NCBI RefSeq assembly: GCF_946404925.1
Contig: NZ_CAMJFM010000002.1
Coordinates: forward strand, 62,001-126,000
Source of the DNA: an uncultured Prevotella sp.
GTDB lineage: Bacteria; Bacteroidota; Bacteroidia; Bacteroidales; Bacteroidaceae
DNA: 64,000 nt
Direction: 5' to 3'
Below the pieces are notes generated by a model. It saw nothing but the letters and a program-made list of their open reading frames with translations. It ran no database searches and was not told the origin of the DNA. The position numbers and the translations under genes were made by a program. Shown here one piece after another: positions 1-7,792 of this stretch. How positions within the stretch are numbered: the first letter of the stretch is position 1; each line of letters begins with the position of its first letter.

Positions 1-1450
1 GCCTCTGGATAGGCATGATGGGGAAGAGCTGGTCGATGGCCCAACTGTCGGGCAGGCTCTGGAACAGCGAGAAGTTACAGAAGTACTTGTCGGCCAGCAG
101 CTTATCGATGTTCATCAGCTCCTCGGGTATATGCTTGAGGCTCTTTGTGAGGATGTTAATCTCGTGACAAACACTCCAATACATGGCCTCAATCTCTGCA
201 CGTGTCTTAAGGTCTACGATACCGTGCGAGAACAGATCGAGCACCTCCTCGCGTATCTGCTCGGCATCGTGCCAGTCTTCGAGTACGTTGCGTGGCGAGA
301 GGTTGTCCCAGATCTCATACAGATCCTTAACCAGCTGGTGGGCATTCTCATCGGGCTCGTACTCCTCAGGCATCTCGGGCAGTGATGCTGTCTCAAGCAC
401 ATCGATTACCAGTACCGAGTGGTGTGCAGCCAGCGAACGGCCGCTTTCGGTGATGATGTTGGGGTGAGGCAGATTATTCTTGTTGGCTGCATCGACAAAG
501 GTGTAGATACAGTCGTTAACATACTCCTGGATAGAATAGTTGACCGAGCTCTCGCTTGATGGCGAGCGGGTTCCGTCGTAGTCAACACCAAGTCCGCCAC
601 CGCAGTCTACAAAGTCAACGTTGTAGCCCATCTTGTGCAGCTGGATGTAGAACTGTGAGGCCTCGCGCAGGGCTGTCTGGATTCGGCGTATCTTGGTAAT
701 CTGGCTACCAATGTGGAAGTGAATCAGACGCAGGCAATCGCGCATATCCTTCTTATCAAGAAGTTCCAGGGCCTCCAGGAGCTCGGCACTTGTTAAGCCG
801 AACTTCGAGGCGTCGCCGCCACTCTCTTCCCATTTGCCTGAACCGCTTGAAGCCAGTTTTATGCGTATACCTATATTAGGACGGATGCCCATCTTCTTGG
901 CTACCTTGGCAATGATTTCGAGCTCGTTCAGCTTCTCGACCACAATGAAGATGCGCTTACCCATCTTCTGTGCCAGCAGGGCTAGCTCGATGTAGCTCTG
1001 GTCTTTATATCCGTTACAGACGATGATAGAGTCGCTCTGGCACTGCACGGCAATCACGGCGTGCAGCTCGGGCTTAGAACCGGCCTCAACACCAAGGTTG
1101 AACTTCTTACCGTGCGAGATAATCTCTTCGACAACGGGCTGGATCTGGTTAACCTTGATGGGATAGACCACGTAGTTCTCGCCCTTGTACTCGTATTCCT
1201 GGGCCGCCTTCTTAAAGCAGCTCCACGTCTTCTCGATACGGTTGTCGAGAATGTCGGGGAAACGCAACAGTACTGGGGGTGTGACATCACGCAGTGCCAG
1301 TTCGTCCATCACCTCGCGAAGGTCAATCTGAGTATTGTTCTTGCAAGGTGTGACGTAGACATCGCCATTGTCGTTGATGCCAAAGTAGGAGGTTCCCCAA
1401 CCGTTGATGTTGTAGAGCTCCTTAGAATCCTCTATCGTCCATTTCTTCAT
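1..1450 (-). CDS. speA: Biosynthetic arginine decarboxylase SpeA, N-terminal part (C-terminus beyond window)
   Basis: Decarboxylates arginine to agmatine, the first step of the agmatine route to polyamines, in the cytoplasm with pyridoxal phosphate. The reverse-strand frame opens at an ATG at 1450 with MKKWTIEDSKELYNINGWGT and stays open to the window edge, about 483 codons of a family usually near 630. Visible are the PLP-lysine segment VVYPIKVNQ, the barrel segment FNLGVEAGSKPEL and, further on, GGGLGVDYDGTRS-like sequence. The start ATG overlaps the aroK stop by four bases (ATGA), so speA is the last visible gene of a topA-aroK-speA unit and probably translationally coupled. The family call is secure; only the missing C-terminus limits it. 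Confidence 0.93.
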   Translation of the reverse strand, partial: MKKWTIEDSKELYNINGWGTSYFGINDNGDVYVTPCKNNTQIDLREVMDELALRDVTPPVLLRFPDILDNRIEKTWSCFKKAAQEYEYKGENYVVYPIKVNQIQPVVEEIISHGKKFNLGVEAGSKPELHAVIAVQCQSDSIIVCNGYKDQSYIELALLAQKMGKRIFIVVEKLNELEIIAKVAKKMGIRPNIGIRIKLASSGSGKWEESGGDASKFGLTSAELLEALELLDKKDMRDCLRLIHFHIGSQITKIRRIQTALREASQFYIQLHKMGYNVDFVDCGGGLGVDYDGTRSPSSESSVNYSIQEYVNDCIYTFVDAANKNNLPHPNIITESGRSLAAHHSVLVIDVLETASLPEMPEEYEPDENAHQLVKDLYEIWDNLSPRNVLEDWHDAEQIREEVLDLFSHGIVDLKTRAEIEAMYWSVCHEINILTKSLKHIPEELMNIDKLLADKYFCNFSLFQSLPDSWAIDQLFPIMPIQR

Positions 1451-1974
1451 AAATCAAGTATTTCTTTTATCTTGTCAACGCTTATTTTAATTTTCTCGTA
1501 ATTGTCCATCAGGCTTACATCGAGTGTGTACTTGGCCTTGGTGTAGTATGGCTCGCGCTTCTGTAGCTGTTCGCGGATAAAGGCTATCAGCTCTTCGGGG
1601 CTCTTGCCTTTAATAAGCGGTCGCTCTACCTTACCCATCAGCAGGTGGTTGTACAGCACCTCGGGGTCGGCCTTCAAGTAGACGGTCTTGCCCTGTTGGT
1701 TCAGGTAGTCCATATTGTCGAAAAAGCAGGGTGTGCCTCCACCGCAACTTATGATGACATTCTCGAACTCGGCCACCTCGTGCAGCATGTTGTACTCCAT
1801 TTTTCGGAACCCCTCTTCACCCTTTTCGGCAAATATCTGTGCCACCGTTTTGCGCATGCGGCTCTCGATATACCAGTCAAGGTCGTAGAATGTGGCACAC
1901 AACTCTTTTGAGAGCGCCTTGCCGATAGTGGTTTTACCGGCTCCCATGTAGCCTATCAGGATAATTCGGTTCAT
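1447..1974 (-). CDS. aroK: Shikimate kinase
   Basis: Phosphorylates shikimate at the 3-hydroxyl with ATP, in the chorismate pathway. The 175-residue protein has the usual family length and begins MNRIILIGYMGAGKTTIGKAL, where GYMGAGKTT is the P-loop. The DLDWYIE segment carries the substrate-binding aspartate, and the GGGTPCF segment is the glycine-rich shikimate site. The LID arginine lies in the segment VERPLIKG. Its ATG overlaps the topA stop (ATGA), and its own stop overlaps the speA start in the same way. That chain of overlaps suggests one mRNA with coupled translation; the topA promoter upstream would drive all three. Confidence 0.95.
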   Translation of the reverse strand: MNRIILIGYMGAGKTTIGKALSKELCATFYDLDWYIESRMRKTVAQIFAEKGEEGFRKMEYNMLHEVAEFENVIISCGGGTPCFFDNMDYLNQQGKTVYLKADPEVLYNHLLMGKVERPLIKGKSPEELIAFIREQLQKREPYYTKAKYTLDVSLMDNYEKIKISVDKIKEILDL

Positions 1975-4355
1975 GCCTTTGCTGTTGCCTTTTTGGTTGT
2001 TTTTTTCTTGGCAGGTGCCTTTTTTTGCTTGCCCGCATTGGTCTGGCTTTTAAGTGCCTCGAATTCCTCAATTACTTTCATGCACTCTGCATATGTAAGA
2101 TCCTTGGCTGTATCGTGCAAGTTCTTGGGCAGACGGTAGTTCTTGCCATCGTACGACAGGTATGGGCCATAAAGACCGTTCATAACCTCAAGTTTAGGAT
2201 CCTCGAGGAAGAATTTGATGTGCTTGGCAGCCTCGGATCTACGCTTCTCCTGAATCAGGGTGATGGCCTCATCGAGGGTGATGGCCATAGGATCGGTAGT
2301 CTTGGGCAGCGATGCAAACAGGTTCTCGTGCTTGACGTATGGACCGAATCGGCCGGCACCTACAGTTACTGTTGAACCCTCGAACTCGCCAAGTTCGCGT
2401 GGCAGCTTAAATAGCTCCATAGCATCTTCGAGCGTGATGGTCTCCATGCTCAGCTCCTTAGGAAGCTGGGCAAACTGTGGCTTGTCCTTATCCTCTGATG
2501 AGCCGATCTGTACTACAGGTCCGAATCGGCCTATTTTTACATATACCGGACGCCCACTTTTTGGGTCGGTACCCAGCAAGCGCTCGCCGGCCTTGAACTT
2601 CTGTCGGCTGTTCATGGTCTCCTCGACGGTAGGCTCAAAGTCTTTGTAGAACTGCTTCATCATGTCCTTCCACTTCTCGTCGCCCTCAGCAATCTTATCG
2701 AAGTCCTGCTCAACCTTGGCGGTGAAGTTGTAGTCCATAATCTCGCTGAAGTTTTCCATCAGGAAGTCGTTAACCACAGTACCTATATCGGTAGGAATGA
2801 GCTTGCCCTTATCAGAGCCGGCCATCTCCTTGCGAGTCTTCTGTGTAATCTGTTTGCCCTTGAGCTGATAGATAGAATAGAAACGCTCCTCGCCCTTACG
2901 ATCGCCCTTCATGACGTATTCGCGCTGCTGGATGGTAGAGATGGTTGGCGCATAGGTTGAAGGACGGCCAATGCCAAGTTCCTCCATCTTGTGTACCAGG
3001 CTTGCCTCGGTGTATCGCTGTGGACCGGCACTGAAACGCTCGGTGGCAAGTATCTCGCGACGTACAAGCTCCTGACCCTTCTTCATGACTGGCAGTGAGT
3101 GGCTGTAGTCCTCTGATGAATCGTCGTCGTCGGATGACTCGCGGTATACCTTGATGAATCCATCGAACTTAACTACTTCGCCTTGAGCTGTAAATACCTC
3201 ATCCACATCATCGCTCTTGATGGTGATGGTTGTCTTTTCTATCTCGGCATCGGCCATCTGGCTAGCAATGGTGCGCTTCCAGATAAGCTCGTAAAGACGC
3301 TTCTCCTGTGCACTGCCTTCGATGTTGCTCTTCTCCATGTATGATGGACGGATAGCCTCGTGAGCCTCCTGGGCACCCTTAGAGTTTGTGTGATATTTGC
3401 GGGTCTTGCTGTAGTTCTCGCCATACTGATCGATAATCTCCTTTTTGCTGGCGTTCAGACAGAGTTGCGAGAGGTTTACAGAGTCGGTTCGCATGTATGT
3501 GATACGACCGCTCTCGTAAAGGTGCTGGGCTATCATCATGGTCTGACTAACTGAGTATCCAAGCTTACGTGCAGCCTCCTGTTGTAGTGTAGATGTAGTG
3601 AAAGGAGGTGCCGGAGTGCGCTTCATTGGCTTCTTGGTGATGGTTTCGACGGTGAATGTGGCCATCTTGCACTTTTCAAGGAATGCCATCACTTCGGCCT
3701 CGGTCTTGAAACGCTTGCTGAGCTGTGCCTTGACTTCTGATGCCGAACCATCGGGATTGGCAATGGCAAACACACCACTTACACTGTAGTATGGTTCGCT
3801 GGTAAAGTTCTGTATCTCGCGCTCGCGTTCTACTATAAGTCTTACAGCCACACTCTGTACACGACCGGCCGAAAGTGCAGGCTTAACCTTACGCCACAAT
3901 ACTGGTGAAAGCTTGAAACCTACCAGACGGTCGAGTACACGACGTGCCTGCTGGGCATTAACCAGATCCATGTTGATATGACGTGGATGCTCGATGGCAT
4001 CAAGAATGGCTGTTTGAGTAATCTCGTGGAATACAATACGGTTGGTCTTATCCTTATCCAATCCTAGTACCTCGCACAGATGCCAAGAGATGGCTTCTCC
4101 CTCACGGTCTTCATCGGATGCCAACCATATAGTCTTTGCGTTGGCAGCTTTTTCTCTTAAGTCTTCTACAAGTTTTACTTTTTCTTCTGGAATCTCGTAT
4201 TCTGGCTCCAGTGTCTTGTCGTCAATACTGATTTCTTTCTTCTTCAAATCGCGGATGTGTCCGTAACTCGACATAACCTTGAAGTCCTTTCCTAGGAATT
4301 TCTCAATGGTTTTTGCCTTTGCGGGTGACTCCACTATCACTAAGTTCTTTTGCAT
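1971..4355 (-). CDS. topA: DNA topoisomerase I (type IA)
   Basis: Relaxes negative supercoils by single-strand passage. At 794 residues it opens with the Toprim domain (MQKNLVIVESPAKAKTIEKF; acidic triad in SDEDREGE, residues 80-87). The active-site tyrosine lies in GRITYMRTDS at about residue 287. The C-terminus carries two topoisomerase C-terminal repeat modules (GRFGPVVQIG, GRFGPYVKHE, YGPYLSYDGK) rather than cysteine zinc ribbons, then a lysine/alanine-rich tail (KKAPAKKKTTKKATAKA) that probably binds DNA. This architecture is usual in Bacteroidetes. A TACTTTTG box lies 31-38 bases upstream. It is the first gene of the topA-aroK-speA unit. Confidence 0.97.
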   Translation of the reverse strand: MQKNLVIVESPAKAKTIEKFLGKDFKVMSSYGHIRDLKKKEISIDDKTLEPEYEIPEEKVKLVEDLREKAANAKTIWLASDEDREGEAISWHLCEVLGLDKDKTNRIVFHEITQTAILDAIEHPRHINMDLVNAQQARRVLDRLVGFKLSPVLWRKVKPALSAGRVQSVAVRLIVEREREIQNFTSEPYYSVSGVFAIANPDGSASEVKAQLSKRFKTEAEVMAFLEKCKMATFTVETITKKPMKRTPAPPFTTSTLQQEAARKLGYSVSQTMMIAQHLYESGRITYMRTDSVNLSQLCLNASKKEIIDQYGENYSKTRKYHTNSKGAQEAHEAIRPSYMEKSNIEGSAQEKRLYELIWKRTIASQMADAEIEKTTITIKSDDVDEVFTAQGEVVKFDGFIKVYRESSDDDDSSEDYSHSLPVMKKGQELVRREILATERFSAGPQRYTEASLVHKMEELGIGRPSTYAPTISTIQQREYVMKGDRKGEERFYSIYQLKGKQITQKTRKEMAGSDKGKLIPTDIGTVVNDFLMENFSEIMDYNFTAKVEQDFDKIAEGDEKWKDMMKQFYKDFEPTVEETMNSRQKFKAGERLLGTDPKSGRPVYVKIGRFGPVVQIGSSEDKDKPQFAQLPKELSMETITLEDAMELFKLPRELGEFEGSTVTVGAGRFGPYVKHENLFASLPKTTDPMAITLDEAITLIQEKRRSEAAKHIKFFLEDPKLEVMNGLYGPYLSYDGKNYRLPKNLHDTAKDLTYAECMKVIEEFEALKSQTNAGKQKKAPAKKKTTKKATAKA

Positions 4356-4385
4356 ATCTCTGTCACATTATAATCTTTCGGGCTG

Positions 4386-4393
4386 CAAAAGTA
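4386..4393 (-). promoter_or_regulatory. Bacteroidetes -7 box for topA-aroK-speA
   Basis: Reverse-strand TACTTTTG followed by C matches the Bacteroidetes sigma-ABfr -7 element TAnnTTTG. It lies 31 bases before the topA ATG, in the 87-base gap after the NUDIX gene. No clear TTTG -33 element is seen. Confidence 0.6.
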
Positions 4394-4442
4394 AGCAAAA
4401 AACTCTCTTCCACCTTATTAATATAGAAGATTTTTGTTTTTA

Positions 4443-4976
4443 TTAACAATTCTGAGCCAAGAAACGGTGTACTGCCTGACGTATAGAGCGCAGTCCGAAG
4501 CGCTCTACATAGACCTCGTTTAGGGGTATCCATTGTAGTTGAGCTGCATCGTCGGCAGCCTTTACAACGGCATTTTCGTCTACATGACATACAAAGAAGA
4601 AATCGAGCGTATGTATATCCATGCCTGAGTAACGGTATACATTGGGTATGGAAAACAGATATTCTACGGTGTCGGGGGCGATGACGAGGCCTGTTTCCTC
4701 CTGAATCTCTCGAACCATACCTTCTTCGGCGTTCTCGTCGTTATCAACGAAACCGCCAGGCAAGTCGAGCGTTCCTTTGGCAGGCTCTTTGCCTCGAGTG
4801 GCCACAAGGAGTTCGTCTTTTGAATTCAGAATGAATGCAGCTGTTGATGCACGTGGGTTCTGATAGAATGTAAAACCACACTGAGCGCAGTGGCGGCTCA
4901 GCGCATTGTGAATCTCAAAGTCCTGACTGCCACACTTGGGACAGAATCGGAAAACTTCTAATGGATGTTCTGTCAT
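4443..4976 (-). CDS. NUDIX hydrolase with N-terminal zinc ribbon
   Basis: A probable nucleotide-diphosphate pyrophosphohydrolase; the substrate cannot be read from sequence. The 177-residue protein starts with a four-cysteine ribbon (FCPKCGSQDF and HCAQCGF, residues about 12-35). The complete Nudix box follows: G at the start of GFVDNDE, then REIQEETGL (G-x5-E-x7-REUxEExGU), around residues 90-112. The ribbon resembles NudC-type NADH pyrophosphatases, but the protein is shorter and lacks their N-terminal domain. It starts six bases after the upstream esterase stop, so the two are co-transcribed. Housecleaning or NAD(P)H/ADP-ribose turnover is possible but not shown. Confidence 0.9.
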   Translation of the reverse strand: MTEHPLEVFRFCPKCGSQDFEIHNALSRHCAQCGFTFYQNPRASTAAFILNSKDELLVATRGKEPAKGTLDLPGGFVDNDENAEEGMVREIQEETGLVIAPDTVEYLFSIPNVYRYSGMDIHTLDFFFVCHVDENAVVKAADDAAQLQWIPLNEVYVERFGLRSIRQAVHRFLAQNC

Positions 4977-4982
4977 GTTGGT

Positions 4983-6434
4983 TTACCAGTTGTCTGTTCT
5001 GAATGGGAATAATGGCAGATTGGCTCCGTTCTTGACGTTGCCTATCTGGAAGTTACGGAAACAATAACGTACGGCCACAGGCTTCTTGACATCAGGCGAG
5101 GTGAGTTTGATAGCCTCGTCCCAATAACCACCACCTGGCTGCCAGAAGTGTACTGCCTTGGCAGGATGGAACACCTTGTCGTCGCCTGCAATTTCGAAGC
5201 CCTGAATGTCTTCGAATGGGGCATCGGTGTGGTAGTTGTTGTCGAGATGAATGTAAACGGTATCATCCTTGATGGTCATATCCTTGAAAGTTGAACTCTT
5301 ATAGAGTACATTCTCGAAACCATAATCGCGGTTCAGTGCTGTATAGGCCAGACGCTCGCCAACCTGCTGTTTCTGTGCAGGGTGGATCTGGCTGAATTCG
5401 TAAGGATATACCAGGTCGTTAATGCAAACCAGCGAGCTGTTGGGGATGATCTGTTGGGCCTTAAACTGCTGTTCGCGGAGTAGGGCGCCACTAATAGCGT
5501 TGTTGTCATCGTCATAACGATAGGGGGCTATCTGTACAAAGTAGAATGGAATCTCGCCTAACTTGAACTGGTTGCGCCACTGGTCTACCAACAGTTTCAG
5601 GCGGTTAGAATACTGATCGCCAGGATCGCCAACGTTAGAACATCCCTGATAATACAGAATGCCTTTAACGGTGAAATTGAGAATGGGGTTAAACGTGCCG
5701 TTGCCCCACAATAGTGAGCGCAAATAATCGTACTGAGCCCACTTCTTGCTGATGGCTACCGAGTCGGTAGGATCATCGGTATATTTTTCAAGATTCTCTT
5801 TTGTCAGCCAACTTTCTACACGTGAACCTCCCTTATTGGCCTCTATCAGTCCGATAGGAATGTCGAGAGCCTGATGCATGGTGCGGGCAAAGAAATATCC
5901 TGTGGCAGAGAAATCGCCAACAGTTTTAGGCGAACATACACGCCATTCGCACTGGGCATCGTTGAGTGGCTTGGCCGACATGATGCTTGGTATTTTGACA
6001 GAACGTATCCCCTCGTGGTTCTTAGCATCAATAACTACCTGATTATAATCCTTAACAGGGCACATCCAGAATCCCTTGACCGGCATCTCCATATTCGACT
6101 GGCCTGCACAAACCCATACCTCGCCAGCAAGGACGTTCTTGATGGTTACTTTCTCGCCATCGTCGAATGTTATCGAGAGCGGGGTGTAGCTGGCTTTTGG
6201 TGTCTTCACCTTAATAAGCCATTCGCCTTGCTTGTCAGCCTTGGTTGTTGCGATGTCATTGCTCCACGATGTGCTGACCTTTATGGTTTGTCCTGGCTTG
6301 GCCCAACCCCACAAACGGGCTTCGGTTTGCTGTTGTAACACCATATTGTCGCTAATCAGATGTGGAAGTCTTACCTTGGCGTTTGCACTAAAAGAGATTG
6401 CTGCAAGTGCAGCTATACACAGGATCTTCTTCAT
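4983..6434 (-). CDS. Secreted sialate O-acetylesterase-like SGNH esterase
   Basis: Likely removes acetyl groups from a sugar (sialic acid or plant polysaccharide) in the periplasm or at the surface. I place the start at the ATG at 6434, giving MKKILCIAALAAISFSANA, a clean signal peptide; an upstream in-frame ATG at 6476 would lie across the promoter. The family hallmark VWVCAGQSNMEMPV carries the nucleophilic serine (GQSNM), and SQIHPAQKQQ near residue 380 supplies the likely catalytic histidine. The first ~100 residues look like a beta-sandwich (VRLPHLISDNMVLQQQ, LWGWAKPGQ), as usual for this DUF303-type family. It shares a divergent promoter region with the esterase at 6528, suggesting joint use on acetylated glycans. 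Confidence 0.88.
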   Translation of the reverse strand: MKKILCIAALAAISFSANAKVRLPHLISDNMVLQQQTEARLWGWAKPGQTIKVSTSWSNDIATTKADKQGEWLIKVKTPKASYTPLSITFDDGEKVTIKNVLAGEVWVCAGQSNMEMPVKGFWMCPVKDYNQVVIDAKNHEGIRSVKIPSIMSAKPLNDAQCEWRVCSPKTVGDFSATGYFFARTMHQALDIPIGLIEANKGGSRVESWLTKENLEKYTDDPTDSVAISKKWAQYDYLRSLLWGNGTFNPILNFTVKGILYYQGCSNVGDPGDQYSNRLKLLVDQWRNQFKLGEIPFYFVQIAPYRYDDDNNAISGALLREQQFKAQQIIPNSSLVCINDLVYPYEFSQIHPAQKQQVGERLAYTALNRDYGFENVLYKSSTFKDMTIKDDTVYIHLDNNYHTDAPFEDIQGFEIAGDDKVFHPAKAVHFWQPGGGYWDEAIKLTSPDVKKPVAVRYCFRNFQIGNVKNGANLPLFPFRTDNW

Positions 6435-6465
6435 TTTTTTACCATTAGTTTCAAGTTTATGGCGA

Positions 6466-6502
6466 CAAAGATACAAAAATAAAAATAAAATTATTACCTT
6501 TG
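6466..6502. promoter_or_regulatory. Divergent promoter pair between two secreted esterase genes
   Basis: Reverse-strand TATCTTTG (6466-6473) faces the gene starting at 6434. Forward TACCTTTGC (6495-6502) precedes the ATG at 6528. Both match TAnnTTTG. The two boxes are about 20 bases apart, so a single bound regulator could affect both genes. Confidence 0.6.
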
Positions 6503-6527
6503 CACCGCGATTAACATATTTAAAGCA

Positions 6528-7364
6528 ATGAAAAGTTTGAAAACTATACTATTTTCCCTGCTGTTGGGCTTTACAACCACAGCTTTTGCACAAAAAGGAA
6601 CAACAATGAAATTATGGCCAAATACACCCGAGGTGGCAAGTACTGACGAAAAAGATGAGGCGGAGATGACTGTGTATCTGCCTGATGCCAAAAAAGCTAC
6701 AGGAAGAGCTGTTGTGTGCTGTCCTGGTGGTGGATATAGCCATCTGGCTATGGATCATGAGGGTCACCAGTGGGCGCCATTTTTCAATACTCAGGGTATT
6801 GCACTTATCGTGCTCAAATATCGTATGCCTCATGGCAACCGTATGGTGCCAATGTCGGATGCTGAGGAGGCTATAAAGACTGTTCGTCGCAATGCAACAG
6901 AGTGGCATGTTAATCCTGATGATATCGGTATTATGGGCTTTTCGGCAGGTGGACATCTAGCTTCAACTATTGCTACTCATTCAAAAGGAGATGCTGCGCC
7001 AAACTTCCAGATACTCTTCTATCCCGTCATAACGATGGAGCCAGGCTTTACCCACATGGGCTCTCATGATAATTTCTTAGGCACTGTGGAGAGTAAGAAG
7101 GAGATGAAAAAACTTGAATCAGAGTTTAGTAACGAATTACAGGTTAATCGTACTACGCCTCGAGCATTCCTTGCCTTGAGTGATGATGACAAAGTAGTGC
7201 CGGCAAGTAATGGCTTTGGCTACTATCAGCAGTTGTATAAACACGATGTTCCTGCATCAATCCATATATATCCTACTGGTGGACATGGTTGGGGTTATCG
7301 TGAAACCTTTGAGTATCACTATCAGATGGTATTTGAACTCAAAGCTTGGTTAAAAAGTTTTTAA
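6528..7364 (+). CDS. Secreted alpha/beta hydrolase, acetyl-xylan-esterase-like
   Basis: A 278-residue serine esterase of the family often annotated as acetyl esterase or 'xylanase B-like', probably acting on acylated oligosaccharides in the periplasm. It has a signal peptide (MKSLKTILFSLLLGFTTTAFA), an oxyanion HGGG-like segment (VVCCPGGGYSHLA), the nucleophile elbow GFSAGG, the acid region LSDDDKVVP and the histidine in GGHGWGYRE, so the triad is complete. The DUF4491 gene follows directly. It is divergent from another secreted esterase. Substrate specificity cannot be read from the sequence. Confidence 0.87.
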   Translation: MKSLKTILFSLLLGFTTTAFAQKGTTMKLWPNTPEVASTDEKDEAEMTVYLPDAKKATGRAVVCCPGGGYSHLAMDHEGHQWAPFFNTQGIALIVLKYRMPHGNRMVPMSDAEEAIKTVRRNATEWHVNPDDIGIMGFSAGGHLASTIATHSKGDAAPNFQILFYPVITMEPGFTHMGSHDNFLGTVESKKEMKKLESEFSNELQVNRTTPRAFLALSDDDKVVPASNGFGYYQQLYKHDVPASIHIYPTGGHGWGYRETFEYHYQMVFELKAWLKSF

Positions 7365-7373
7365 TAATTGAAT

Positions 7374-7661
7374 ATGTATTTTACAGGAATAATTATCGCA
7401 GTCTGCACTTTCCTCGCCATAGGCATCTGGCACCCTATCGTTATAAAAACGGAGTATTATTGGGGTACACGCCCATGGGTGCTCTATCTTATTGTTGGTC
7501 TCGCCTGTATAGTAGGTGCTTTGTTCATCGAGAATGCTATCATATCATCTATCGTAGGCGTTTTCGGCGCTTCTGCCCTTTGGGGAATAGGCGAACTGTT
7601 TGCTCAGAAGAAAAGAGTTGAGAAAGGATGGTTCCCAAAGAACCCAAACAGGAAGTATTAA
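7374..7661 (+). CDS. DUF4491 small membrane protein
   Basis: A small integral membrane protein of a Bacteroidetes family of unknown function (DUF4491). I choose the ATG at 7374 (MYFTGIIIAVCTFLAIGIW); a TTG two codons earlier (7368) is possible but less likely. Three hydrophobic segments are visible (about residues 3-18, 33-51, 57-76), joined by HPIVIKTEYYWGTRPW, and the protein ends in a basic tail (KKRVEKGWFPKNPNRKY). It begins 9 bases after the esterase stop and is probably co-transcribed. The family's job is unknown and the context adds little. Confidence 0.8.
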   Translation: MYFTGIIIAVCTFLAIGIWHPIVIKTEYYWGTRPWVLYLIVGLACIVGALFIENAIISSIVGVFGASALWGIGELFAQKKRVEKGWFPKNPNRKY

Positions 7662-7714
7662 TAATGACAATTTGTTAAAAGTTTACACAGAAACGTATAA
7701 TATTTGCAAAAGTA

Positions 7715-7746
7715 TTTGGTTTTTCCATACAAAGTATGTACTTTTG
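7715..7746 (+). promoter_or_regulatory. Promoter of the first LruC lipoprotein gene (-33 and -7)
   Basis: TTTG at 7715-7718 and TACTTTTG at 7739-7746, separated by 20 bases, form a near-consensus Bacteroidetes promoter. The ATG lies at 7793, leaving a leader of about 40 bases. Confidence 0.7.
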
Positions 7747-7792
7747 CAGCCGAATTAATTCATTTAGCTGATTTTTAACTATTTTATAGAGT